Assembly (NCBI RefSeq): GCF_022419205.1 | Contig: NZ_JAJOZU010000008.1 | Span: 1-48,094 of the forward strand | DNA length: 48,094 bases | Source: Thermomonas alba | Lineage (GTDB): Bacteria; Pseudomonadota; Gammaproteobacteria; Xanthomonadales; Xanthomonadaceae | Direction: 5' to 3' | Shown: positions 36,295-44,940 of the stretch, piece by piece | How the letters are laid out: every line of letters starts with the position of its first letter | How positions within the stretch are numbered: the stretch's first letter is position 1 | Notes under the pieces: model-generated | Told to the model about the DNA's origin: nothing | Database searches by the model: none | What the model saw: only the letters and a program-made list of their open reading frames with translations | Position numbers and translations under genes: made by a program

Positions 36295-39200
36295 TCATCC
36301 CTTCACTTCGCCGCTGCCGGGCGCCATCAGCGGGTCGTGCTCGTGGGCCAGCACTTCGGCCACCGCCTGCGCATCGCGGCGCGCGCGTCGGCCACGCTCG
36401 GCGTAGTACTCGTCCGGCTTGCGGTCCAGCAGGTCATACACCACCGGGATGACCACCAGGGTCAGCAGGGTGGATACCAGCAGGCCACCAATCACCGTCA
36501 CCGCCATCGGGCTGCGCACCTCGGCACCATCGCCGAACGCCAGCGCCAGCGGCAGAAAGCCGAACACGGCGGTCAGGGTCGTCATCATGATCGGACGCAG
36601 GCGTGAGCGCGCGCCCTCCACCAGCGCCTCGCGCTTGGCCACGCCGGCCTCACGCAGCTGGTTGACCTTGTCGATCAGGATGATCGCGTTCTTCACCACC
36701 AGGCCCACCAGAAGGATCAGACCGATGAACACCACCACCGACACCGGCGAGCGGGTCAGCAGTAGCGCCGCCACCGCGCCCACCAGCGCCAGCGGGATGG
36801 TGAACAGGATCACGAACGGGTGCAGCAGCGATTCGAACTGCGAGGCCATCACCAGATACACCAGAAAGACCGCAAGCCCGAACGCGAACAGCAGCGAGCG
36901 GATGGAATCGTCCAGCTCCTGGCCCTGGCCGCCGATCTGCATGCCGATGCCGACGCCCAGCGGGTTCTCCGCCACCATCGCCTGCACCTCGCGGATCGCG
37001 GTGCCGAGGTCGATCCCGCGCAGGTTGGCGGAAACGATCGCCACCCGACGATGGTCGGCACGGTGGATCTCGCTTGGCCCATAGGTCTCCACCACGCGGG
37101 CCACTGACGCCAGTTCCACCGGCGCGCCCTTGCCGGGATTCACGATCAGGCGGCGGATATCCTCCACCGTAGCGCGGTCTCCCTCCTGCACCCGCACGAG
37201 CACGTCGATCTTGCGATCGCGGAAGCTGTAGCGGGTGGCCACTTCGCCAGCCACTTTCTTGGTGACGGCATCGGCGATCTGGCGGGTGGTCAGGCCGAGC
37301 GCAGCGGCGCGGTCTTGATCGAAGTGGATCTGGATCTCGGGAAAGCCCTGCTCCACCGTCGATTTCACGTCGGCGTAGTGGCTGTTGGCGCGCAGCATGG
37401 CGGCCAGTCTGTTGCCGGCAGCACGGATGGCGTCGAGATCATTGCCCTCCACCTCGATCTCCAGCGGCGGCGACAGCGAGAACAGCTCGGGCCGGCTGAA
37501 ATCGACCTGCACGCCCGGGTAAGCCGCCATGGTCTTGCGCAGCGCCTCGGTCAGCGGGCCTTCCGCCGCATTGTCGGTCATCACCACCGACAGCTTGCCG
37601 ATGTTCTCACCGCTCTCGGTCGGATTGGCATCCAGCCGGGTGCCAGTGCCGGAGACCCCGTACAGCAGGCGCACGCCCTCGTCCTTGGCATGCGCGGCCT
37701 GCACCTGCCGGATCAGCGCATCGGTGCGCGCCAGCGGCGTACCGGGCGGCAGCTTGGCGGTCATGTCGAAGCGGTCCTGCGCCAGCTGCGGGATCAGATC
37801 GGTGCCCAGCAGCGGCAGCACCGCCAACGTCGCCGCGAACGCGATGCCCGCTGCCAGCAGCACCGGCGCCGGGCGCGCCAATGCGGCCGGAAGAAGGCGC
37901 AGATACGCGCGCTCGGCACGCGCATATGGCGCCATCGCGAGATCACTGGCCTTGCGCATCACCGGCCCCACCAGCGCGCCCAGCAGGCGCCAGGTGCGCA
38001 CTACCAGCCATACCAGAGCGAATACCGCATAGCGCAGCAGCGCAGCGAGACCGCGTCCGACGTACATCACCGGCTTCTGCCAGGCTTTTCCGGCTTGCCA
38101 GCGCGGGCGCGGCGGCTCCTCCGGGAAGCCCAGCGGCGCGCGGCCCTTGAGCGAGCTGAGCATCGGGATCAGGGTCATCGCCACCACCAGCGACACCGCG
38201 ATCGCGATCGCCACCGTCAGCGCCTGATCGCGGAACAGCTGGCCGGCGATGCCCTGCACGAACACCAGCGGCAGGAACACCGCGATCGTGGTCAGGGTCG
38301 AGGCGACCACCGCCATGCTCACCTCGCGGGTGCCGGCAATCGCCGCCTCGAGGATCCCAAGGCCACGCTCGCGCGCCTTGGCGATGGATTCCAGCACCAC
38401 GATCGAATCGTCCACCACCAGACCGGTGGCCAGCGCCAGGCCACCCAACGACATCACGTTCAGGCTCAGCCCCAGCTGGCCCATCACGAAGAAGGTGGCG
38501 ATGATCGACACCGGCAGCGACAGGCTGATGACGAAAGTGCTCCAGCCGTCGCGCAGGAACAGGAAGATGATCAGGATCGCCAGGATGCCGCCGATCACGC
38601 CATCCACCTTCACGTCGCGGATGGCGTTGCGGATGAACACCGACTGATCCTCGATCACCGTCAACTCCATGTCGCGCGGCAGCTGTTCGCGGATTTGCTT
38701 CAGCCGCACCTGCAGCGCATCGGCGGTGGCCACGGTATTGGCATCGCCCTCTTTGTAGATCGCCAGCTCCACCGCCTCGCGGCCGTCCAGGCGGATGATA
38801 GTGTCGCGCTCCTTGTAGCCCTGACGCACCTGCGCCACGTCGCCCAAGCGCAGAGCCTCGCTGCCGCTGCTGGACCCGTTGCTGCTGCCCTGCGCCAGCG
38901 CCGCCATCACGCTGGCGTTGCCGCTCGCCGCCGCCACCCGCATCGCCGCCAGGGTGGCGGGATTGGCGGCACTGGCCGCGCGCGTGGTCAACAGCATGTT
39001 GCGGATTTCATCGACGCTGGCGAACTGATTGACGGTGCGCACCAGGTAGCGCTGCGAGCCTTCCTCCAGGCGTCCGCCGGAGATGTTCACGTTCTCCTGC
39101 TGCAGGCGCTGGATCACGGTGTCGATCGACAGCCCCAGCTGCGCCAGCCTGCGCTGGTCCACCTCCACCTGCACCTCGTCCTCGAGACCGCCGCCGACCT

Positions 39201-39789
39201 TGACCGCGGCCACCCCGGCCACCGGTTCCAGCTTGCGCTTGAGGTCATCATCGGCGTAGCGGCGCAGCCCCATCAGTTGGCGCAGCTCCTCGTCGCCGCG
39301 CACGGCCTGCTTCGGCGTCAGCGCCAGCCGCATGATCGGCTGGGTGGACGGATTGAAGCGCAGCAGCACGGGTGGCTTGGCCTCGCGCGGCAGCTGCAAC
39401 GACTCCATCTTGTCGCGCACGTCCAGGCTGGCCTGGTTCATGTCGGTGCCCCAGGCGAACTCCAGCACCACGTCGGACTGACCGGTGCGCGAAATCGACT
39501 TCAGTTTGCGCAACCCCTTGACCACGCCCAGCGCCTCTTCCGCCGGCTGCGTGATCAGAGTCTCGACCTCGGCCGGCGCCGCGCCTGGGTAATCGGTGCG
39601 CACGGTCAGGGTGGGATAGCTGAGGTCCGGCAGCAGATTGACCTTGAGGCTGCCCAGCGCAATCAGGCCGAACAGCACCAACGTCACCGTCATCATCGCG
39701 ATGGTGACGCGCCGGCGGGTGGCGAACTCGACCAGACTGAAGCGGCCGGCAGGTGTGCCCAGCGGGTCGTGCGGCGACGGCGTGCTCAT
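36295..39789 (-). CDS. RND efflux permease, large, 'VDD/VKN' relay type
   Basis: A 1164-residue HAE1-class pump, about 110-130 residues longer than usual. The extra length lies in a serine/glycine-rich insertion in the first periplasmic half (about 285-315, GSSNGSSSGS) and a segment in the central cytosolic linker (about 545-610). The proton relay is the classic one: D460-D461 (GLVVDDSIVVLES) and K1033 (GLVVKNAIILIDK). The start overlaps the stop of the fusion-protein gene (ATGA), and the second pump gene follows after seven bases. The two pumps could work apart with one shared adaptor, or as a mixed trimer like MdtBC. Confidence 0.9.
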   Translation of the reverse strand: MSTPSPHDPLGTPAGRFSLVEFATRRRVTIAMMTVTLVLFGLIALGSLKVNLLPDLSYPTLTVRTDYPGAAPAEVETLITQPAEEALGVVKGLRKLKSISRTGQSDVVLEFAWGTDMNQASLDVRDKMESLQLPREAKPPVLLRFNPSTQPIMRLALTPKQAVRGDEELRQLMGLRRYADDDLKRKLEPVAGVAAVKVGGGLEDEVQVEVDQRRLAQLGLSIDTVIQRLQQENVNISGGRLEEGSQRYLVRTVNQFASVDEIRNMLLTTRAASAANPATLAAMRVAAASGNASVMAALAQGSSNGSSSGSEALRLGDVAQVRQGYKERDTIIRLDGREAVELAIYKEGDANTVATADALQVRLKQIREQLPRDMELTVIEDQSVFIRNAIRDVKVDGVIGGILAILIIFLFLRDGWSTFVISLSLPVSIIATFFVMGQLGLSLNVMSLGGLALATGLVVDDSIVVLESIAKARERGLGILEAAIAGTREVSMAVVASTLTTIAVFLPLVFVQGIAGQLFRDQALTVAIAIAVSLVVAMTLIPMLSSLKGRAPLGFPEEPPRPRWQAGKAWQKPVMYVGRGLAALLRYAVFALVWLVVRTWRLLGALVGPVMRKASDLAMAPYARAERAYLRLLPAALARPAPVLLAAGIAFAATLAVLPLLGTDLIPQLAQDRFDMTAKLPPGTPLARTDALIRQVQAAHAKDEGVRLLYGVSGTGTRLDANPTESGENIGKLSVVMTDNAAEGPLTEALRKTMAAYPGVQVDFSRPELFSLSPPLEIEVEGNDLDAIRAAGNRLAAMLRANSHYADVKSTVEQGFPEIQIHFDQDRAAALGLTTRQIADAVTKKVAGEVATRYSFRDRKIDVLVRVQEGDRATVEDIRRLIVNPGKGAPVELASVARVVETYGPSEIHRADHRRVAIVSANLRGIDLGTAIREVQAMVAENPLGVGIGMQIGGQGQELDDSIRSLLFAFGLAVFLVYLVMASQFESLLHPFVILFTIPLALVGAVAALLLTRSPVSVVVFIGLILLVGLVVKNAIILIDKVNQLREAGVAKREALVEGARSRLRPIMMTTLTAVFGFLPLALAFGDGAEVRSPMAVTVIGGLLVSTLLTLVVIPVVYDLLDRKPDEYYAERGRRARRDAQAVAEVLAHEHDPLMAPGSGEVKG

Positions 39790-40910
39790 CGGGCAACCTG
39801 CGCTGGCGCCTGGTTTGCGCCCGTTCCCAGCACGTTCACCACACTGCCGTCGCGCAGCGCGGCCTTGCCGGCCACCACCACCGGCTCACCCTGCTTGAGG
39901 CCGGCGCGTACCTCGACCCAGGGGCCGTCGTCATAGCCCAGCTCGAGGGTGACCCGCCGGGCCTTGCCGTTGCGCACCACGAACACCGCCGGGTCGCCGC
40001 CGTCGTCCAGCAGCGCGCTGCGCGGGATCACCAGCGCATCCGCGCGCCGGTCGTAGTCGATCCGGATGCGCCCGAACATGCCTGGCTGCAGGCCGCCATC
40101 GGCATCGAACGCGCATATCACCCGGAAAGTGCCGCTGCCGGCATCCACCACTGGAGCCACCCGGTCCACCCGGCCCTTGAAGATGCGGCCCGGCAGCGCA
40201 TCCACCGTCAGTTCCACCGTCTGCCCGGGCTTGAGCTTCTCGATCTCACGCTCGGGCGCATTCAGGGTCGCCTCCAGGCGCGAAGTGTCCACGATGGTGA
40301 AGATCGGGGTGTTGATCTGCACGAAGTTGCCGGGCTTGATGTCACGGCTGGCCACCACTCCGGAAATCGGCGCGGCCACGTTGCCATAGGACAGCTCCAG
40401 CCTGGCCATGCGCAACGTGGCGCGAGCGTTGTCGAGGTCGTACCGCAGCTGGTCCACGTCGTTGGCGCTGACCATCTTTTGCGCCGCCAGCTGTAGGGCG
40501 CGGTTGTAGTTCGCCTCCAGCTTGCGCACCTGCGCCTCGGCCTGGGCAACCTGCAGCTTGGCGCGGTCGCGGTCGATTACGACCAGGGTCTGTCCGGCCG
40601 TCACATGCTGGCCGACATCGGCCAGCACCTTCAGCGCGATCCCGGAGGTCTTGGCGACCACCTGCGCCTGGGCGCGCGCCTCCAACGGCGCTGTGCCGCT
40701 ATAGCTGGCCGAGATCGAGCGGCGCTCGACCCGCGCCACTTCCACCGGCACCGCCTCCGGACCTTTGTCCTGCTTGGCGTCCGGCTTGCCTCCGGGGGCC
40801 GTGGAGACTTTGCAGGCGGACAGCCCGAGGAGGATCAGCACCAGGCCGGCGCGCGCCAGCGAGGAAATGCGGCCGGGACGGAAAACGGCAGCCGTAGGGG
40901 TGTCGTGCAT
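39786..40910 (-). CDS. RND membrane fusion lipoprotein
   Basis: A 374-residue periplasmic adaptor. The signal sequence ends in the lipobox LSAC, so it is lipid-anchored. Barrel-sandwich, hairpin and beta-barrel regions follow in the family order (GIALKVLADVGQHVTAGQTL, coiled coil, GVVASRDIKPGNFVQ, LQPGMFGRIRIDY). A start at the GTG 40952 would add 14 residues; the ATG at 40910 is preferred but neither has a good ribosome binding site. It leads the operon with the two RND genes; no outer-membrane factor is encoded nearby. Confidence 0.9.
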   Translation of the reverse strand: MHDTPTAAVFRPGRISSLARAGLVLILLGLSACKVSTAPGGKPDAKQDKGPEAVPVEVARVERRSISASYSGTAPLEARAQAQVVAKTSGIALKVLADVGQHVTAGQTLVVIDRDRAKLQVAQAEAQVRKLEANYNRALQLAAQKMVSANDVDQLRYDLDNARATLRMARLELSYGNVAAPISGVVASRDIKPGNFVQINTPIFTIVDTSRLEATLNAPEREIEKLKPGQTVELTVDALPGRIFKGRVDRVAPVVDAGSGTFRVICAFDADGGLQPGMFGRIRIDYDRRADALVIPRSALLDDGGDPAVFVVRNGKARRVTLELGYDDGPWVEVRAGLKQGEPVVVAGKAALRDGSVVNVLGTGANQAPAQVAR

Positions 40911-41100
40911 GGGGGGATTCGCAAAGTTTGGTGTTGTAGTCAAGTATTTCACCAGGCCAATCCGACTGCCATGCGCCGAAGGTCATGGGTGGCCGGGCGG
41001 ACTGGCCGGGCGAAATGGCAGGGATGAGCCCGGTTGACCTCTCTACGCTGATCCACGGCGGCCGGATGGGTGTCCGGTGCCGCCGACGAAAAATCGCCGC

Positions 41101-41106
41101 TATACT
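41101..41106 (+). promoter_or_regulatory. -10 element upstream of the cytochrome c pair
   Basis: TATACT lies 79 bases before the first cytochrome gene in the 274-base gap shared with the divergent efflux operon. No convincing -35 was seen, and nothing else in the gap stands out. Confidence 0.4.
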
Positions 41107-41184
41107 CCCTGAACGGAAGCTGCCTGACACGGTGGCTTCACCTGCCAACGCACCATCTTCCGAAATCACCACGGGAACCGCCCG

Positions 41185-41526
41185 ATGACGCGACCGCTGT
41201 CGATTGCCGCAAGCCTTGCCCTGCTCCTGGCGGCCTTTTCCGCCACCGCCCAGGATCCCGCGCCTGCCGCCGTCAAGGGCGATGCCGCCCGCGGCAAAGG
41301 CCTGACCTACACCTGCCGCGGCTGCCACGGCCTGACCGGCTACAAGAACGCCTACCCGAGCTACCACGTGCCGATGATCGGCGGGCAATCGGAAACCTAC
41401 CTGCTCAATGCCTTGAACGAATACCGCAACGGCAATCGCAAGCATCCCACCATGCAGGCACAGGCGCAGAGTTTCTCCGAGCAGGACATCGCCGACATCG
41501 CCGCCTACCTGTCTAGCCTGAAGTGA
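41185..41526 (+). CDS. Periplasmic monohaem cytochrome c
   Basis: A 113-residue class I cytochrome c. A Sec signal peptide ends near residue 22 (SATAQ). The haem site is CRGCH at 44-48; an axial methionine could come from VPMIGGQ or HPTMQAQ. The C-terminal helix DIADIAAYLSSL is typical. It resembles half of a cytochrome c4. It is followed by the second cytochrome gene after eight bases; together they may act as an electron shuttle to a terminal oxidase, which is not in this window. Confidence 0.88.
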   Translation: MTRPLSIAASLALLLAAFSATAQDPAPAAVKGDAARGKGLTYTCRGCHGLTGYKNAYPSYHVPMIGGQSETYLLNALNEYRNGNRKHPTMQAQAQSFSEQDIADIAAYLSSLK

Positions 41527-41534
41527 GCCGCGCC

Positions 41535-41972
41535 ATGACCAAGATTTCGATGACTCTGCTGACCCTGGCCTGCGCTCTCGCTCTGTCCGCCTGCAGCGCC
41601 GGCAAGTCCGACGCCGAAGCCGCCACCGAAGCCACCTCCCATGCGTCCTCGTCCGCCGGATTGCCCAAGGGCGACATCCGCGCCGGCCAGGAGCTGGCCA
41701 CCAAGGGCGGCAACGGCATCGCGCCCTGCACCTCCTGCCACGGCGCCGAAGGCAATGCCCCGATCGGCGACATCTATCCGAAGATCGGCGGCCAGTACGC
41801 CGACTACATCGCGCATGCGCTTCAGGCTTACCGCAGCGGCGCACGCGCCGGCGGCAATGCCGACGTGATGGCGGCCCAGGCCAAGGGCCTGAGCGACCAG
41901 CAGATCGCGGACCTGGCCGCCTATTTCCACAGCGTGCCTACCCAGCTGCGCGACCTGTCGAACGTGAACTGA
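41535..41972 (+). CDS. Lipoprotein monohaem cytochrome c
   Basis: A 145-residue class I cytochrome c with a lipobox LSAC at 17-20, so it is membrane-tethered rather than soluble. An Ala/Ser/Glu-rich linker follows, then the haem motif CTSCH and the c4-like PKIGGQYADYIAHALQAY with a C-terminal ADLAAYFHSV helix. The first and second cytochromes match in the region after the haem motif, so they could derive from a split or duplicated c4-type protein. An upstream GTG (41523) overlapping the previous stop is a less likely start. Confidence 0.86.
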   Translation: MTKISMTLLTLACALALSACSAGKSDAEAATEATSHASSSAGLPKGDIRAGQELATKGGNGIAPCTSCHGAEGNAPIGDIYPKIGGQYADYIAHALQAYRSGARAGGNADVMAAQAKGLSDQQIADLAAYFHSVPTQLRDLSNVN

Positions 41973-41999
41973 CCGCGGCCCGTACCAGCGCAGCGTGCG

Positions 42000-42021
42000 A
42001 AGGGGCCTGCGGGCCCCTTTT
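42000..42021 (+). terminator. Terminator after the cytochrome c genes
   Basis: AAGGGGCC (42000-42007), loop TGCG, GGCCCCTT (42012-42019) followed by TT. It lies 28 bases past the second cytochrome stop. Confidence 0.85.
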
Positions 42022-42128
42022 GCATGGCGGGCGCGATGTCCGGCGAAGGCAGCCAGATGGCAGCACGCACCACCGCCATCACATGGCGAATGGATGCGTG
42101 CATGCAAGGGTGAGCGCGCATCACAAAA

Positions 42129-42169
42129 GACCCGGTCTCGCAGGCGTTGCGCCTGGAGGGGACCGGGTC
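42129..42169 (-). terminator. Nested-hairpin terminator of the PHB operon
   Basis: The outer arms GACCCGGTC (42129-42137) and GACCGGGTC (42161-42169) enclose a second perfect hairpin, CAGGCG-TTG-CGCCTG (42141-42155). On the minus strand the outer stem is followed by a T run (42128-42125), so it should end transcripts coming from phaE-phaC. A further dyad (GCCGGA/TCCGGC, about 42205-42230) lies closer to the gene. The rest of the 326-base gap 41973-42298 holds no gene I can support. Confidence 0.7.
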
Positions 42170-42298
42170 GTGGCCGGAGCGATTCTGCGGGGCGCCTTGC
42201 GCGCCGGACAGTTTTTCTCCGGCACCAAACACCATAGAACCGGCGACGTTAGCAAAACGATAAACGCACCCGCGCCGCGGCGTGTCGGCAAGTCGCAT

Positions 42299-42754
42299 TC
42301 AGTCGCGTGCCCACGGCCACCAGCCGCGACCGGTCAGCGCATAGCGGTCGGCCGCACGCTCGAAACGGTTGCGCGCGGACACCCCGCCGTGCAGCAGGTA
42401 CAGCGGCGGCAGCAGTGCGCCCAATGCCATGTACTGGAAGACATGCGCGCGCTCGTGATCGGCCAGCAGAACCGGCGGATCGTGGCCGATTCCGGCCGCG
42501 TGCGCATAGGTGCGACACGGCCGCTCCAGATCGTCGCCGGTATCCAGGATCACGTTGCCCAGGGTCAGCGCGCCGCCCGGCCCCCACGGCACCCGCTGGA
42601 ACACGCAGGCCAGGTCGCGCGGGCTGAAACGCAACCGCGCGCCAGCGGCCATTGCCGCCAGCCCCGCCACCAGGCCAAGCGCGGTCACCGGCAAGGCCCA
42701 TACGATGCCAAGGCCCTGTGCGAAGCGCAGCCCCCAGCGCGGCAGCCCGCGCAT
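42299..42754 (-). CDS. Small membrane zincin-like protein downstream of phaC
   Basis: A 151-residue protein. A hydrophobic segment at about 11-40 should span the membrane once or twice. It has a gluzincin-type pair of motifs: H100-E-R-A-H104 (HExxH) and E132-R-A-A-D136 (the ExxAD seen in M48 peptidases), with a hydrophobic stretch between. This would give two His and one Glu for a metal ion. It is far smaller than typical M48 proteases. It lies two bases after the phaC stop on the same strand, hence almost surely co-translated with the PHB synthase. Role unknown; a link to granule proteins is inference. Confidence 0.68.
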   Translation of the reverse strand: MRGLPRWGLRFAQGLGIVWALPVTALGLVAGLAAMAAGARLRFSPRDLACVFQRVPWGPGGALTLGNVILDTGDDLERPCRTYAHAAGIGHDPPVLLADHERAHVFQYMALGALLPPLYLLHGGVSARNRFERAADRYALTGRGWWPWARD

Positions 42755-42756
42755 AC

Positions 42757-43827
42757 TCAATGCGACCGCTGCGCCAGCCAGTCGTGGATGGTCTGCGGCA
42801 CGTCCTTCTGCGCGCGCCCGGAGACGTAGATGCCGATGTGACCGCCGCGGAAGGAATACTCGGTGTAGTCGCGGCTGCCGCACAGCGTGCGCAGCGCACG
42901 CGAGGCATCCGGCGGCACCAGGTGGTCCTGCTCCGCGTAGATGTTGAGGATCGGCATTTGCAGCCGCCGCAGCTCTACTTCGCGCTCGCCCACCTTGGCC
43001 CCGCCGGTGACGAAGCGGTTCTCCTGGAAGAACTGCTTGCTGAACTCGCGGAACGCCTCGCCGGCCTGGTCGGGCGAATCGAAGATCCACTGCTCCATGC
43101 GCAGGAAATCCTGCATCGCCTTGCGATCGTCGAGGATATCGAGCATGCCCACGTACTTCTGTACGAACAGCCGCCACGGTTTGAGCATCAGGTAGGTGAA
43201 GTTCATCATGTCGGCCGGCACGTTACCCAGCGTGTCCACCAGCAGGTCCACGTCGATCTCACGGTTCCAGTTCGACAGCATGTTGTCCGGGGTGTGGAAG
43301 TCCACCGGCGTCACCATGGTGACGAGGTTCTTCACCCGCTGCGGGTGCAGCGCCGCGTAGCACAGCGAGAACGCGCCGCCCTGGCAGATGCCCAGCAGGT
43401 TGATCGCCGGCAGCCCGTGCGCATCGCACAGATGTTCGACCGCGCCGCCGAGGAAGCGCTCGATGTAGTCCTGAAGGGTCAGGAAACGGTCGGAGCGGTC
43501 AGGGTAGCCCCAGTCGATTACGTACACGTCCTCGCCGCGGGCCAGCAGTCCTTTCACCAGCGAGCGGTCGTCCTGCAGATCCACCATGTACGGACGGTTG
43601 ACCAGCGCATAGGCGATCAGGATCGGCACCTTCGCCGTGGGCGCGCGCTCGCCGCGGAAGCGGTACAGCACCACCTTGCCGTCGCGCCAGACTTCTTCAC
43701 GCGGGGTCGCGCCCACGTGGACATCGTCCAGCTCGCGCAGGGTGCGCAAGCCGGCCACGAGTTTCTGCTGCAGCTTGGCGGCCTCTTCGGCCAGCGTTTC
43801 CGGAGTGATGGCGAGCGGGCCGTACAT
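42757..43827 (-). CDS. phaC: Class III polyhydroxyalkanoate synthase, PhaC subunit
   Basis: A 356-residue alpha/beta-hydrolase-fold enzyme that polymerises (R)-3-hydroxyacyl-CoA into polyester. The lipase-like box is GICQGG with the nucleophile Cys148; Asp301 and His330 complete the triad (the Allochromatium enzyme has C149, D302 and H331). Size and the neighbouring phaE define class III, which favours short-chain units such as 3-hydroxybutyrate. It starts one base after the phaE stop. Confidence 0.96.
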   Translation of the reverse strand: MYGPLAITPETLAEEAAKLQQKLVAGLRTLRELDDVHVGATPREEVWRDGKVVLYRFRGERAPTAKVPILIAYALVNRPYMVDLQDDRSLVKGLLARGEDVYVIDWGYPDRSDRFLTLQDYIERFLGGAVEHLCDAHGLPAINLLGICQGGAFSLCYAALHPQRVKNLVTMVTPVDFHTPDNMLSNWNREIDVDLLVDTLGNVPADMMNFTYLMLKPWRLFVQKYVGMLDILDDRKAMQDFLRMEQWIFDSPDQAGEAFREFSKQFFQENRFVTGGAKVGEREVELRRLQMPILNIYAEQDHLVPPDASRALRTLCGSRDYTEYSFRGGHIGIYVSGRAQKDVPQTIHDWLAQRSH

Positions 43828-43828
43828 G

Positions 43829-44872
43829 TCAGCGCTTCCTGGCGGTGGTCTTGGTCGCGGTCTTGGTTGCGGGTTTTTCCGCAGGCTTCACGGCAGGCCT
43901 GCGCGTGCGCCCAGCCTTGGCCGGCGCAGCCTTCGCCGCTCGGGTGGCTCCCGCCTTCACGGCCTTGCCGGCCGCGCTTTTCGCAGCCCCCGCTGGGTGC
44001 GTGGGTGGGTCGGCGGTCGGCGCGCGCTGCATTCGCCGCACTGCGCGTTCGAGCTCCGCGATCTTGCGGTGCGCACTGTCCAGTTCCACCCGCCCGGGCA
44101 GGCCCAGTGCCGTCGCCATCTGCTCGCCGATCGCCTGCGCCGCGGCGCGTGTCTGCATCTGCGCGTTGACCAGCTCGCCCAGCACGTGGCGATACTCATG
44201 CGACAGTGCGAGTTCGACCCAAGCCTCCTCAGCGGCATCCACCCACACATCGAACAGCGCGCGCACGCTGGTGAGCTGGCGACCTGGCGCCTCGTGTTCG
44301 GCCAGCTTCGCCTCGAAGCGTGCGAACGCGTCCTGCGAGGCCCTGGCCAAGAGCGCATTCCACGCCTCCTGCGCGCGCTGCAGGCGCAGCAGCGCACGGC
44401 CCAGCGCCTGCGCGCGCTCCTGGTGCTCGCGGGTGAGCCCGAATGCCGGCAACCCCAACATGCCCTCCGCCTGCGCGCGCAGCCCATGCAGCCAGGGCGC
44501 GGCTGCTTCGCTCCACTGCGTGAGGTTGCCAAGCCCAGGCCCCTGCATGCCCTGGACCATGCCGGCAACCGGATTGGCGCCGACCACGCCTTGCCAGGCA
44601 CGCGCCACGTCCGGCGCGGAATGCGGGCGCCCGGCAAACTGCGCCGCCACCTGCTGCATCTGCGCCAGCCAAGTGCCGGCCTGTCGCTGGAAGTGATCGA
44701 GCACGCCGTTGAAGGCATCGCTGCCGCCAAGCTGGGCGCGCCATGCCCCCAGCGCGTCCTGCAGGCCGGCCGCCGCCGGGCCGCCCGTTGCTGGCGCACC
44801 GCGCAGCGCATCGCCCCACAGCGCCCAGTACTGGCGCGCCAGCGCCGCGAAATCGTTGGATGCGTCCGTCAT
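43829..44872 (-). CDS. phaE: Class III PHA synthase, PhaE subunit, with basic tail
   Basis: A 347-residue partner that activates PhaC at the granule surface. The N-terminal FAALARQYWALWGDAL and the helical middle (about 150-280) fit the PhaE family. The last ~64 residues are unlike a standard PhaE: from about 284 the chain is Ala/Lys/Pro/Thr-rich and strongly basic (about 16 Lys/Arg and one Glu in the last 54), similar in style to histone H1 and to the tail of the Pseudomonas phasin PhaF. Its role is discussed as a finding. The upstream gap to the hydrolase gene is 68 bases. Confidence 0.9.
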   Translation of the reverse strand: MTDASNDFAALARQYWALWGDALRGAPATGGPAAAGLQDALGAWRAQLGGSDAFNGVLDHFQRQAGTWLAQMQQVAAQFAGRPHSAPDVARAWQGVVGANPVAGMVQGMQGPGLGNLTQWSEAAAPWLHGLRAQAEGMLGLPAFGLTREHQERAQALGRALLRLQRAQEAWNALLARASQDAFARFEAKLAEHEAPGRQLTSVRALFDVWVDAAEEAWVELALSHEYRHVLGELVNAQMQTRAAAQAIGEQMATALGLPGRVELDSAHRKIAELERAVRRMQRAPTADPPTHPAGAAKSAAGKAVKAGATRAAKAAPAKAGRTRRPAVKPAEKPATKTATKTTARKR

Positions 44873-44940
44873 GTGTCCTCCGCTATAGGTGCCATGCTAG
44901 CAACGCCGTTACGGCACTGCCATGACGAAGGACCATCGAT

